Positions 43,258-55,680 of a stretch of DNA of 64,000 nucleotides are shown one piece after another. Below the pieces are notes generated by a model that saw only the letters and a list, made by a program, of their open reading frames with translations, did no database searches and was not told the DNA's origin. The position numbers and the translations under genes were made by a program. The stretch is from Eutypa lata. Lineage: Eukaryota > Ascomycota > Sordariomycetes > Xylariales > Diatrypaceae. The stretch's first letter is position 1, and the number at the start of each line of letters is the position of its first letter. The stretch spans positions 372,001-436,000 of the forward strand of contig JAKULF010000007.1 of assembly GCA_022661535.1 (NCBI GenBank). Reading direction: 5' to 3'.

Positions 43258-45438
43258 TTAAGTCAGCATGAGTCTAATATCCTTGGATTCCACAACAGAC
43301 GACCAGTCACAAGGAACATGTCCTTTCTCGGGTTTCTGCCTCTCCCATACGGCCAGAACTATCTCACAAGCTTTGTCATACGCCCCCAACCCGTAGAACC
43401 GGGTCGATCTGAACCACTGCAGGTAGCGCGACTGTGCTTTGGCGTCAAGGGCTTCAGCTGCGCCTATGAAACCGGGCCAAAGTATACAGCCTGTGGAGAG
43501 GTTTGCCCGGTGTTTAATGATTTCTACGGCCTCGAGATGGTTGATTATGTTATGAACATATGGCTGCAGATGCTTGCGATGAACCGACCGCACCTGTTGG
43601 GAGAAGTAGATAATGATAGCTTGGTGGAAGGCTTTAGTCTGGTGTTCCATGAGGTCACGAGACTCCTGGGGGATGGGAAAATCCGCGATCTCTGCGATGA
43701 TGCGGTCGATGGGCCAATCCAGTATCTCGGCTTCTAAACTTTCACACATATCCGAGAGTATACGGGACATGGCTGCACCCGGAAATTGTTTCGAAAATCT
43801 CCTTCTCCGCCGAATGAGCTCGGATGTCTTGTTCATGAGGACCAAGAGCTGGAAAGGAATGCCATATACAAACTCACACGCTGACATGTCGTCTATCGCC
43901 CCGGTACTGGTACTGTCCTGCAGCAATTCCGTAGAAGATTCCATTTTGTCTAAAAAGCATAGCGGTTCAGAAAGCCATGGGAGGTCGTCAGAAGGACCAT
44001 AATCGATGTCCTTGTCCGATGCTTCACATCGTAGATCGGTGCTCTCTCTCATGATTCGGAGATACACATACACTCGATGGAGTGCCTGAGCTTTCTTGGA
44101 GTAGTGCCTTCTGTGTTGATGTCGAGATTCGTTGATAAACCCCTGAAGACCTCTCAAGTGCCATTCCGAAGAGCGGGTCTCTCCTGAGCACACCTAGATG
44201 CATTTTAATTAGCTCTCTCATATCATAATTGTCAGCGGCTCTCACGGTTCGGGCTGCTCGTACATCGATTGTCACCATTGATAACATCACAGCCAGAATT
44301 TCTTTGTATTTCCCCCGTTCGTCTGCGGGGCAATCGGCCTGGAGGCAGGCCTTCAGGTAGGCTAGGGAACGTGCTTTCAACCTGATGGCAACTTCGCGCC
44401 AGCTCTGGGCCTGTAGCTCTTGATTCGCGATGTCGTGGTTTGCGGCGAGATTATACGCACTGATAGTCAGTAGCGCGTGGAACAGTGCATTGCAGGAATG
44501 CGATGTCTTCCCGACAATGGCGAGTGCGGCACTTCCCTGGAGCGCACGCGGTACGTGGACTGACTTCCAGGGACCCTTTGGCGTTGGCACGACGGTCATG
44601 AGATCCACCACATGATTGACATAGTGGTGTAAGAGTTGTTTGACATCTGTCTGCATACGAAACGGCGCAGCCCCGAGTTTCATCTGGGAGTATAGGGCCA
44701 AGTGATTGGAGAAGTCTTCACCGGGGCTCGCACAGGAACTCGAAGACCACGCAGCGTCGGTCAAGGCGGGAGAGCCAGCCAGCGCAACTTCGTAGTTGGA
44801 ATGGCTGCTCCAAGATGTGGTAGGCCTCCATTGGCTTGGTTGAGTGCTTGCATGACTCAATTCGGCATTTAATGCTTCGAAAGACGTCTGGTCGTTAGGG
44901 TCCAAGAGCGGCCAGTTGCTCAGATCTACACCCAACTCTGACACATTCCCAAGTAAGTTGACGCAGTTCTCGGGGCTGACATGCTCCCGTGACGGCAGGT
45001 AAACATCACCTGGATCATGAACGAAGACGGCGAAGGGACCATGAGCGACAGTTGAGGATCCTCGCGCTGGGACTGCCGCCTCGACCTGGTCTAGGTAGCG
45101 ATCTAGCTGTTGTTCGGAGTATATTGGCGCAGGCTGGTCTAAGACTTGGATGAGTAAAGGGTAGCCTTGAAAGGCGGGCTCTTTCCTGACTGACCACTGC
45201 ACACATATCTCCGTAAGGCTGAACCCGCGTTGTGAGGCACTGCCGGCTGCCCTTGGACGCTTCTGCCGGTCTCTGGTGGCAGCCACTGCAGCCGAGCTGC
45301 ATAGCCTTCGCACTCGAGACCCCTGCTCAAGCAGTGCCGGCACTCCGGTCGTCCTTCATCGCATTTCACCTTGCGCTTGCGGCAGGTCCAGCACCCGGTG
45401 AAAGTCTTTGTTCTGGCCCGAGGCCGTGCAGGAGTCAT
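43258..45438 (-). CDS. Zn2Cys6 fungal transcription factor
   Basis: The zinc cluster at residues 16-43 is CWTCRKRKVKC-x6-CRHC-x6-C (Cys16, 19, 26, 33, 36, 43), followed by LQWLPPETG. Exon 1 is 45438-45195. A 56-nt intron (GTCAGT...CTTAG) joins it to exon 2 from 45138. The middle and C-terminal regions match the fungal-specific activator type: DNYDMRELIKMHL, then GLQGFINESRH and LHRVYVYLRIMREST. The link between these two blocks needs a frame change near 44151-44193. I modelled a 43-nt intron (exon 2 ends 44194, exon 3 44150-43258), giving 693 residues. A 49-nt alternative also restores frame. Both are very short, so a frameshift is possible. A nuclear regulator; the next gene downstream on the same strand, the RidA-oxidase, is a plausible target by position only. 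Confidence 0.82.
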
Positions 45439-45683
45439 AGAGCGATCAAGTCAATCTACTCTACATATCCTAGAGGTGCAAGTGTCACCGAGGGAGACAA
45501 ATTGAAAGATGGTAACCCTCAACAACATGGCAAAGTGGAACTGTCCCTTAAAACCCCCAGTCCCGAACGTCATTCATAGGCTTTCTCTTATCAATGCCAA
45601 GACTCGCCATCCCTTGAAAGCCCCATCCTGCTAAAGCACGCCCCATCTTTAGCCCTATCGTCGCTTAGCTTACCACCCGACTC
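45439..45683. promoter_or_regulatory. upstream region of the Zn2Cys6 regulator
   Basis: 245 bp between the regulator start and the left target duplication of the hAT element. Any upstream regulatory DNA beyond this was separated from the gene by the insertion. Confidence 0.4.
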
Positions 45684-45691
45684 CACGATAG

Positions 45692-47544
45692 TAGGGTTGT
45701 TAAAAATAAAATACGTATTTGTATTATACGTATAATACCCGTATTATATCGGCATTATTGCAAAAATACGTGGACCGAAGCGGAGAAACCATTTCGGGCC
45801 CATTAATTTCCCATTTAAGCAAAAGGTATTAAAGTATTTAAGTATTTCGTATAAAATAAAACAATTTTAAAAAATTCCGTAATATTTTTAAAAAATATTT
45901 GTTTTAATTAATTATTAATAAAATAAATAATTATTATATTAATAAATATAAATAACTTTAATATAATTAAATATAATAAAAAAACTTTTAATTTATTATA
46001 ATTATATTCGTTAAATATTAAAATACTTTACTTTATACATTAAGCTTTTTTCGATTAATTATATTTTACGTATTTATTAAATTTAATATAAAAAAATACT
46101 TATAAATTTTAAATATTAATCGAAAAAAGCTTAATATAATTTAATAAATTTTAGCTTTTTATATATTAAAAAAGCTTTTTTTTATATAAATTAATTTTTA
46201 CCTTTATAACGTTTTTATTAATAATTAATTAATAAAAATACGTATTAAAAAAGTAATTAAATTATTAAATTTAAAATTAAATAACGATTATAAATATATA
46301 TATACTTTTATTATAACTTTAATTAAAAATAATAATTATAAAATTAAAGTTTAAAAAGCTTTATATATTTAAATTATTTTATTTAAATGTTTTTATAATT
46401 AATATATTATTAATATAATTTTAATTATTTTAAAAAAAGCCGTTTAAAAGTAATATTATATAATAAAAGCTTAAAGCGTTATAATTTTAATAATATAATA
46501 AATAATTATAATATATAAAAAAAAACGTTTAAATTAAATTACGTAAGTTACTTATTTAAACGATTATTTAATTCGTATATTATTATTATTATTTTAATTA
46601 AAAAAATTATAATATTTTAAGCTTTTTATATATAATATTATTTTTAAATAATTTTTTTTAAAAATAATTAAAATAATAATAATAATATATAAATTAAATA
46701 ATTATTTAAATAAATAATTTATATAATTTAATTTAAATTTATAAGTTTATAAGTTATTTTATAAAGTTATAAATTTATAAGTTTATAAATTATAAGTTTA
46801 TAAATTATAAATTTATAAATTTATAAAATAATAAATTTATAAATTATTTTATAAAATTATAAATTTATAAAATTATAAGTTTATAAGTTTATAAGTTTAT
46901 AAGTTTATAAAATAATAAGTTTATAAATTACTTTATAAATTTAAAAATTCTCTTTAATTATATATTATTAATATTATTTTAATTAAAAAAATTATAATAT
47001 TTAAAACTTTCGTTATATTAAATTATATTTATACGATTTTTTTATAAATAATTAAAACGATAATAATAATATATATATAAAAAACGTATTAAAACGCGTT
47101 TATAAAGTAATTTTTATAAAGTAATTTTTATAAAGTAATTTATCGATTTTAATTTATATAACTTCGTTTTAAAATTAAAAAAATAACGAAAATTTTTACT
47201 TATATATTAATTTATAAATTTAATGTATATAAACTTTAAACTTATTAACTTTATTTTAAATTTATTACGAATTATTTTATTTTAAAATATAATATTTATA
47301 ATATATAAAAAGCGAAAAATTATTAAAAAAACTTAAATTATTATAATTTCGTATCGGTTTTAAAGATTTAATTAATTAAAAGATAACGTATTAACGTAAT
47401 ATAAAATATATATATAACAGCTTAAAATTTAAGGTAATAAAATACCATCTTATACTTGCTTTAATATAGGTATATGGGGTATTTTAATACGGTAGGGTAT
47501 TATATCGGCATTATTGCATAAAATGCGTATTTTTAACTACCCTA
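45692..47544. mobile_element. RIP-mutated hAT-type DNA transposon (1.85 kb)
   Basis: The left end TAGGGTTGTTAAAAAT and the complement of the right end TAGGGTAGTTAAAAAT match at 15 of 16 positions. An exact 8-bp target-site duplication CACGATAG flanks it (45684-45691 and 47545-47552). Eight-bp duplications and TAGGG/CAGGG termini are hallmarks of hAT transposons. Just inside each end, GTATTATATCGGCATTATTG occurs in direct orientation (45741 on and 47497 on). The interior is over 90 percent A+T with CpA and TpG nearly absent while CpG and GpC persist, the RIP signature. No transposase frame survives. 1.85 kb is short for an autonomous hAT, so it is a deleted or non-autonomous copy. Confidence 0.85.
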
Positions 47545-47552
47545 CACGATAG

Positions 47553-47932
47553 AGCTTGTTCTCTTATCGGAAGTCTCCAAGTGGAATCGAACCCCTAGCC
47601 TCTAGATATACGTAGTATGGAGAGGCCGGCAGTCAAATCCGAAAATTAATGGAACCGCTACCGTCAACCGTGTATGGCTCGCTATGACCTGCGAACTTCA
47701 AGATGGGCCGCTACGCCACCCTTAAGTCATGAGACTGATGGCTCTACAATCGCAATGACCTGCTATGATAATCGGGCTGCGCATATCCGAGGGCCGGTCT
47801 GATGCAGGGTGGGAAAATCAATCTATAACGGGGGGTTTTATTAAGCTGGAGTGATTGAAAGATGACCAGCATCTAGAAGACGGGCACAGCTTGAGAAATA
47901 GCAAGAGCAATCAATTTGGCCAGCTACCTACA
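47553..47932. promoter_or_regulatory. upstream region of the class II aldolase gene
   Basis: 380 bp between the right hAT target duplication and the aldolase start. On the reverse strand at 47583-47593 there is a tRNA B-box-like GGTTCGATTCC, but no foldable tRNA around it. An open frame beginning with TTG at 47855 runs into the gene; no ATG before 47933. Confidence 0.4.
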
Positions 47933-48941
47933 ATGTCATTGACTCAGGTTCAGCAGGCGTCTCCCGCTGTCGTCTTTATGACAGCGGAGGCGGAGGTGAA
48001 AAGTGAGAAGAAAACCGCGGACAATAAAGCCACAGAGAGTGCGATCTCTGCCGATGGCTTGAAATTTGCCGTGATTCCCATTTTCGACAACCTCCTACAC
48101 AAGCGCAAATGGCAGCTCGAGCACATGGCCGGTGCCTTTCGGGTTTTCCACCGCAAGGGCTATACCGAGGGAACCAGCGGACACATCAGCGTCCGAGATC
48201 CTATCAACCCGGACACTTTCTGGATCAATCCCCTGGGATACCACTTCGGGATGCTCAAGGCAAGCGATATGGTTCAGGTCGATGAGCTCGGGAATGTAAT
48301 TGGGGGCAATCAGGCTGCAGTAAACGTCGCTGGCTTCATGATCCATTCCGCTATTCACAAAGCGAGGCCCGATGTTCATGCCGCCTGCCATACGCACTCT
48401 GTCTACGGGAAAGCTTGGTCTACTTTCGGAAAGCCACTAGACATCATCAATCAGGACTCGTGTTCCTTTTGGAACATGCACGTCGTCTATCATACATTCG
48501 GAGGAATGGTTTTAGAGAAGGAAGAAGGCGACAAGATTGCCCAAACCCTAGGCCCTACCGCCAAAGCAGCCATCCTACAGAATCACGGGTGAGCTCTTGT
48601 CCGGCAGTGCATCCCATTTGATCCATCACTAACCTAACCTTATGTAGCCTTCTGACTGTTGGGGGGACAGTAGACGAGGCTGCGGCATACTATACACTGT
48701 TCGAGCGGGCGTGCCAAGTTCAAATCTTAGTGGAGAGCACAGGTCTTGAGAAGAAGTTTGTTCCTGACGAGGAGGCCGAGTATACGCAAAAGGCTGCAAT
48801 AGACCCCGTAAGACCCTACTCTCCATCAAGCACGCCTGGATAGGTGCTAACTTCACTTACGTTCAGGATGCCCTTTACACTGACTTTCAGCCCGACTTGG
48901 CTTACGAAATCTACAAATCAAAAGGGGAATTGTTGAAGTAG
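47933..48941 (+). CDS. class II aldolase/adducin domain protein
   Basis: Exons 47933-48588, 48648-48807 and 48867-48941 give 296 residues. Intron 1 has donor GTGAGC and acceptor ATGTAG with ACTAACCTAAC as branch region; intron 2 has donor GTAAGA and acceptor TTCAG. Family marks: GYTEGTSGHISVRDP (substrate phosphate loop), HAACHTHSVYGKAW with the metal His pair, and ILQNHG completed across intron 1 to GLLTVGGTVDEAA with the last His ligand. Bacterial relatives (fuculose/rhamnulose phosphate aldolase, AraD) use a divalent metal; fungal members are often of unknown substrate. The first ATG in frame is at 47933. Its 3' flank contains the displaced tail of the permease gene. Confidence 0.9.
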
Positions 48942-49875
48942 TCGAACCAGGGCACATCGAAAGACGATCAATTCTCACCTGAGTAATGGGTCTTTCGCAA
49001 GCAGACAACTATCGAGTACACTAGATGTTCTTAGAGGAAGTAACACACATTGAATGAATAGTGGCCTTGATAATACATTCTACAATGCGCACCAATATTG
49101 TGTATCTTCATAGGATCCCGATGGCCATTTTTTTCGCGAAGTTAGTCCGTAATATGTACATCTGGTCTCGCGGTGCTCCCACTAAGTGCTACGCTTCATA
49201 GACTCGACTTAAACCAAATAGTCACCATCACTAGGCGGGAAAGTATGGCCCGTCTGCGAGCATAGTAAACAAAAGCTCTCCTTCGTGTAATTAATACTAA
49301 GTTGTTCGTATCAGTGGCCCAAACATGCCTACTTCACCTTCAACGCATTCAACATATACCAAACACTGTCATGTTGCGTCGTAGAGGTATAAGGGTAAAG
49401 ATTACAAGCCGAAGACTGAAAGAAAACCTGAAAGTACTAGGATAAAGTGCCATAAATTATTGAAAATATAAATAATGCCTATTGTAAAATGTTTGAACAG
49501 CCGAAGAGGGTGGAATCTGTGCTACGTAACGCGTCTGTTTTGTGTCTCCCGGTTTTAGCCCTAGCTTTAACTTGTAAGAATTTGTGGCAATAAAATCCAC
49601 CCGAAGAGTTGAAGATTAAAAGCATTATAGATATAACGGGTGCCACTTTAATATGGCAGGCGAAAAGAGAAAATGTTTTGCTATCATAGCAGATTTCATA
49701 TTTTATATATAAAGTAGTATGGCGGCCTAAGTGTTCCACTATTTCCATGTTGCGCAGGCTTTCTATCATCCATATCCTCCATGTGCGTACTGTAACAGTT
49801 ATACCGTTCCGGTGCATGGCATCTTAGCTCTTATTTCCGATAGGAGCCCCCTAACTACAACATTTCTCCTGTGCT
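48942..49875. other. intergenic, no gene seen
   Basis: 0.93 kb between the aldolase stop and the displaced permease stop codon; probably contains the 3' UTR relic of the permease gene on the reverse strand. Nothing else recognised. Confidence 0.5.
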
Positions 49876-49982
49876 CTAGACTATAACGTAAGTGTAGAGC
49901 CTGGTATACCAGGGCTTAGCATAGTATGCGTCCAAGAATGCAATATCTTCGGGGAGCAATGGCCTGCGCCCACTATGGAAAT
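49876..49982 (-). pseudogene. displaced C-terminal coding tail of the amino-acid permease
   Basis: Reading the reverse strand from the left target duplication (49975-49982, complement ATTTCCAT), 32 in-frame codons follow to a TAG at 49878-49876. They translate as SGRRPLLPEDIAFLDA, then YYAKPWYTRLYTYVIV. Placed after the ADLH that ends the host part of the permease at 53111, this gives ADLHSGRR, a usual ending region in fungal amino-acid permeases, and restores a 549-residue protein, the normal family length. The transposon insertion separated it from the rest by 3.1 kb. It is probably no longer translated. Confidence 0.85.
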
Positions 49983-52900
49983 CAGGCTGGCAAGTAACGC
50001 AATACAAGTCACCGTATGGACACCGATTAATATTCACCACCTTAAGTAATTTATTAATATCGACTTTTTCGATATTGTAGTTATTATAACGTAACGCATT
50101 AATATTAACTTTGGTGTTTATATATAGATATTAAATGTAGTTTAATTAATTCATTATTAATAAATATTATATATTTATATAATGTTATTAATAAGTAGTT
50201 AATATTATAACTATAAGCATAAACCGAAAATAAAAGATCGTAAAAATAATTAAGAAATTTTTAATATTTTAAAAGTTTAAAGTTTAAATAAGTTATAATT
50301 TATTTATCGATTTATTTATTTATATATATTAATAAATTAATAAATATTAATAAAATCTTTAATTATTTACTTTAATACTTTATTTAAATTATTTTATTTT
50401 ATAATAATTTTAAACTTTAATATTAATAATATTATTTTTAATAATTAAAAATTAAATATTATATTTATATTAATTTTTTTTTTAACTTTTATTTTAAATA
50501 ATTTTATTTTTAAAATTCGTTTATTTATAAAATTCTTAAGTTATTTTTACTCGTAAAAAATTAAATTTAATAAAGCTTAAAGTTAAAAGTTTAAATACGA
50601 TATATTTAAAAGTAACGATTAATTATAAGTATATAAACCGTGCTTTAAACGTAATTTATATTCGATTTATAACTTTATTTATTAAAGTATTTAAAATTAT
50701 ATTAAATATTTATTCGAATCTTACGTTATATTTACGTTAAAAAGTTTAACGAAATTAATAAAATAAAAAAAAGTTAAATTTTATATATTATTTCGAAAAC
50801 CTTTTTAATTATTAAACTTTATTAATTATTTCGAATTAAACCTTAAAAATCTTTACGAATAAATAATTACGAATATTTTTATTAAAAGCTTTAATAAATA
50901 AAAATTTAAAAGATTATTATTTAATTAAATTATTAATTAAAAATTTTTTTTTTAAATTATTTTAAAAAGAATTACGTTAAATTTTTAAATACTTAAATCT
51001 TTACGTTTAAAATCAAGTTGTTTATATATTTTATATCACGATTAATACTTTAATTATTAATTTTTTTAACGTAAATAAAAATATTATTATTTAAGCTTTA
51101 AAGATTTATTTTAATTTAATATATTTTATTTTTAATAAATAATAATTAAATAATCGTTATTCGTTATATAATATTTATTACTTTTTTAAAACTTTAAATA
51201 ACCTTTTTATTAAAACTATTTTAAAATTATTAAAAATTACTTTATATTATTTAAATGAAAATATAAACGAAAAAGTTATTCGCATTATTAATTCTTTTAA
51301 TATTTTTTATAATAAAATTAATTATTTCGTTTTTAATAATATAATAATTAACGATATAATTATATAATATATTAATAATACTTTAAAGTTTAATAATAAA
51401 TCTTAACGTAATCGTTACTTTAATTATATTTTTAACTTTATTATAAAAACGTTTTTATTTAATAAAAACGTAAAAGCATTTAAAGTTAAAATTAATAATT
51501 ACGATATTATAAATAAAGTTAAATATAAATTATAATTAAAAAAAAAATAAAACATAAGTTTTATAACGTCGTAATTTATATTTATCGTTTTAATAAATTA
51601 ATTAATAAATTACGTTAAATATAAATTATTTAAAAAGCTTTTTATATATAACTTTTTTTTTAAATTATTTAATGTTATTATTAATAACGAAATACGATGG
51701 TTTTTTTAATATTATATAATTAAACGTACGGTTATTTTTCGTTTTATATTTTAATTATTTATTTAAAACTTTTAAAATAAATAAATTTACGAAAATATTT
51801 TAAAATTAAATTAATTAAAAAAAAACGTAAAGAAATTTATTATTTTTAAAAACGATTATTAATTAACGAATTACGATTAATGCGTTTTAAATATTACGAT
51901 AAAAATTTTAATTTTATTTAAATACGTTATTAAAAAGCTTAAAGAAAATAATTAATATCGTAAAAAAAAAAAATTTATTAATTTATATAATAATATTTAA
52001 AATGTTTTTTTTATTTTCGAATAATTATTAATAAAACTTAAAAATTAAAAGTTAAAGATTAATAAACTTTTTAATTTAATTTATTTTTTTATTAATATTA
52101 ATATAATTTAAATAAAGTTAAACGAATATTATAATAAATTCGATAAAACATTTATTTATTACGTTATTATTATATTATATTTTATATTTCGATAATAATA
52201 ATTTAAAAAATCTTAATTAAGTTATAATAATTAAATAAATAAAACGAAAAATATAATTAAAAAAGTTTAATATAACGAATATTATATAAAAAAGCATTTT
52301 TAAAATTATATATATAATTATTTAATAAATTAAAAAAGTATTATAATAATTTTAATAAATACTTTAATAAATAACGATAAAGTTATATAATAATTATTAA
52401 ATTATTTATTAATTTAAATAAATATATATTTAATAATAATTTTAATAAATACGTTATATAATATAAAAATTTAAAACTTAACGATAATAACGTTATAAAT
52501 TTAATTTAATATTAAAAAAATAAAATGTTTAAATATTTACGACTTGTAAAAATAACTTTCGATTTTTTTATAATATAATTAATGTTTATTAAATATAAAC
52601 GTTTATTTTCGATAATTAAAAAAATAATTATCGAATTTTAATTTCGTTTAAATATTATAATAATTAAAATATATTAAGTTTTTTAATCTTAATATAAAGC
52701 CGATTTAATTATCGAATTTAATCGTATATTTATATTATAAATCGAAAAAAATAAAGTTATTAAAATTATAAAAATAAATAACGACGAGTTATATAAATAA
52801 ATAATAATGTAAATTAATAAATTAATAAATATAAAAAAAGTTATTTTAAAAACGAAATTAAAATTTATAAAAATAAATGATTAAAATAAGTTAAAACATT

Positions 52901-53110
52901 AAAAAATAAATTACGATATTTATTTATAACTTATTTATAACTTTATTTTAATACTTGTTACGTTTTTTATTTATGTAATAAGTGTAATATATTATGCAAT
53001 ATGTTCATTTTCGTTCATTGCAACTCACCAAATCGAAGGTGCCGGTGTATCATAAGTAACGCAATTTATATGGCCGGCCGGTGACGTGTATTGCGTTATT
53101 TGCCAGCCTG
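49983..53110. mobile_element. RIP-mutated hAT-type DNA transposon inside the permease gene (3.13 kb)
   Basis: The left terminus CAGGCTGGCAAGTAACGC... (49983-50014) matches the complement of the right terminus (53079-53110) at 30 of 32 positions. The 8-bp flanks are ATGGAAAT (49975-49982) and ATGGAGAT (53111-53118), a target duplication with one G-to-A type difference. CAGG...TGGCAA termini and an 8-bp duplication fit the hAT superfamily, and 3.1 kb is the size of an autonomous copy. The interior from about 50045 to 52985 is almost pure A+T with CpA/TpG depleted (RIP), so no transposase can be read, while both termini are nearly unmutated. Insertion in the last permease exon is proved by coding continuity across the element. 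Confidence 0.88.
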
Positions 53111-54845
53111 ATGGAGATCAGCCTTCGCAGGGTCAACCACCTTGGTGCGGTAGACCATCTTATACCCGGCCCAAAGAGTGAGAAAGAGTGGTATACAGAG
53201 GAAGGTCTCGAAGAAGGTGTCCGCGGCTGGGGATCCACCGATGGGATACAGCGATACATAAAATGTCGAGGCAATAACGAAAACGCCACTTATAAAGAGG
53301 AATATGCTCCCAAGTGGGTAGGCAGAGTTTTTATATGCGTACTGGAGGGTTAAGGGGTTGTCGTTTTGGGCTCTGAAGGCTTCTCGCATCCTCCAGTTGG
53401 TAACGGCGATCACCAGATATGCGATAAAATAGACGGTAGACCCGACAGAGCTAAACCAGGTGAAGATAACGCCGCCGGTGTTGGAGCAATTAATGAAGGT
53501 AAGAGCGGTAGCGAGACCGGCCGAGAAGAGGAGCGAGACGTAGGGCCGACCTCGTTTGTCGATGTTACCAAAAGACTTCGGGAATAGACCCATGCGGGCC
53601 ATGGCAGTTCCAAGTCGCGAGGTGATATACAGTGACTCGGCGCCGATTGCGCACAAGCCAATGATGATGACCACGTTTAGGAGATCGGGAAGGCCCTTAA
53701 TACCGGCGTTGTCCATAGCAATGACAAATGGGGAAGCAGCAATGTTGGAAGGTCCGAGTAGACGCTCATCGGTGTACGGCACGAGAATCGAGATGAAGAC
53801 AACGGACAAACCAAAGAAGAAGAACAGCCGGACGGCCAAAGCCTTGACGGCGCGAGGCAAATTCCAGCGCGGCATTTTTGCTTCTCCATTCGTGATACCC
53901 AAAAGTTCCTGGCCGCTACAGGAGAATGAAGCCTGGAGAAAACACATAGCAATGCCCTAAGCCGGTTAGATCGCAAAGTTTCAATGTGAGCTTTTTACAT
54001 GAACCGTACCTTGAAGCCATTGGGGAATGCAGGAAGATCGGTGTAATTTTCAGCGTGATGAGTTGTCCCGGTTGGGCCTGCTCCCGCAATCATGGCAATG
54101 CAGGCGAAAATGAGGATGAACATCATCACAATCTTCAAGACGGCCGTAAAGACCTCGAACTCGGCGAACCATCGGTTGGGGAGGCAGTGTATAGAAAAGA
54201 CCACGGCCAGGTAAAAAAGCATGCAGGCCCAAGTCGGCACGGCTTCGGTCCAGTACGTGAGAATCAATCGGAAAACGGCCCCTTCAGCAGCGAGAGTCGT
54301 ATGCCACGCAAACCATTCGCAAGCGCCTGCACGTGCCTATATATCAGTAAAAGTACAAGCTTAAAGGGTATGGTTTCTTGCTAGGCACTAACCGAGGGCG
54401 AAAGCCAAAGCAGGATCTACAAATCGAGCTGCGTGGTCGACGAAAGCACCAGACGTGGGGAAGATAACACAGGCTTCCGACATGACTGACATATTCAGCC
54501 AGGCTTGGGTGCAGATGAGGCCCCAACCCATGAACATTCCCGGAAAGCTTCCATAGCGTAGAGCCTAGGTCATGTGTTGGTATAGAGTTTCTTGCATCTC
54601 AGAGTGACAGGCTTCAAAGTGCCACGTACCTTCCCGGTTCCTATAAAAAGGCCTGATCCAATACTTCCGGCAAGGCCAATCATTTGGATATGACGCGCAT
54701 TGAAGGTTCGGTGTAGTTGTTTCGAAGGGCCTGATGGGTTCCCATTGGCATACTCTGTCGGCTCGACATCTCCCATCTCCAGACTCGTCGCGTAGTCCTG
54801 GCTATTGGAGGCACCAGCCGACTTGTCGGATTCTTTCGACTCCAT
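53096..54845 (-). CDS. amino-acid permease (APC/YAT family), 3' end replaced by hAT terminus
   Basis: Exons 54845-54630, 54564-54393, 54326-54010 and 53956-53096 give 521 residues. Exon 1 carries the APC signature RHIQMIGLAGSIGSGLFIGT (51-70); later segments follow the 12-TM pattern, e.g. FPTSGAFVDHAARFVDPALA, TWACMLFYLAVVFSIHCLP, CSGQELLGITNGEAK, FTWFSSVGSTVYFIAYLVIA. Splice sites are GTACGT/CTAG, GTTAGT/GTGCAG and GTACGG/CTTAG. It should import amino acids or related amines by proton symport at the plasma membrane. The host reading frame ends at ADLH (53111); the last four codons (QAGK) and stop come from the inserted hAT terminus. All predicted membrane helices remain but the cytosolic C-tail of 32 residues is lost, which in related permeases affects trafficking and turnover. 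It may be partly functional or dead. Confidence 0.88.
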
Positions 54846-55680
54846 GGCTGAAGGATAGGGGTTCTAGTACTAGTATACCAGAAATGCTTAATGGTCATGC
54901 GGTGCTAGAGAATGGAGGTTTCTTTCATTAACACAAGAGTGAGACCTGCGGATTTTCTACAAGTTACAGCTTCTGCACTCATGATTTAATATCAAAATCC
55001 AACCCAGCCTGACTTTACCGACAGTGCTCGAATAAGGTCTTATCAGGAGCTTCATTCCTGAGATGGGACATTGCAAACGAGCTGCCCCTAACTACACCCA
55101 TGCCTGGGAACAGGGCCTCTTCCTTCGTTCACTAGCGCCGCTCAAGCTGGTAAATACGTGACTACTGTACTGATAAGAAATAGACATTATGCCACATACC
55201 TAGATTACGTGGTATATAGCTTATAAACTGTACTTATATCTAGTCCGATTTGTCCCCCCAGGCTCCGCAAGGTCGGAGCGGAGCGAGCCTTATCGCTAGG
55301 ATTTCTGTAAAGTGACACTTCCGGAAAGAACCGAGTTCTGTAAATTGCCGTATTATTCGGTATAAAATGCACTAAAACTTTCTAAGGGATGCGGAATAAT
55401 TCCCGAATGATTCCTAACCATTCGATTTTAAATGATTCGAACAAAACCCTACTTATCGCAAACTACTATAGTAGCGCATTAGGTGGAGCAAGTTCGGTCT
55501 CTGTCGCTGTCACTGTCCTACATCGCCGTCACCTGCACAAAAGCAAATCCCCAGCGACATCTTGATAGAATTGACTTGATACGTACTTATTGGCTACCTG
55601 CTGCTCCGTGCTGTTTTGTTTGTCCTGGGTAAACAGACAGCTATAATCCTATCTCCTATCGATATCGTCGCTGAGAAACC
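54846..55680. promoter_or_regulatory. divergent promoter region, permease / ketopantoate reductase-like
   Basis: 0.83 kb between divergent starts. It contains a GC-rich foldback near 55258-55294 (GGCTCCGC ... GCGGAGC) that resembles an end of a small DNA element. No ORF supported. Confidence 0.5.

Noticed and set aside
47577..47650. Possible reverse-strand tRNA (B-box-like GGTTCGATTCC at 47583-47593 and matching TGGAGAC/CTCTCCA arms)
   Set aside because: The distance between the arms is far too short for a cloverleaf, the T stem has a mismatch and no A box is in place. At most a tRNA-derived relic.
49479..49817. 112-codon reverse frame beyond the permease tail
   Set aside because: No recognisable domain and separated from the permease stop codon; likely 3' flank.
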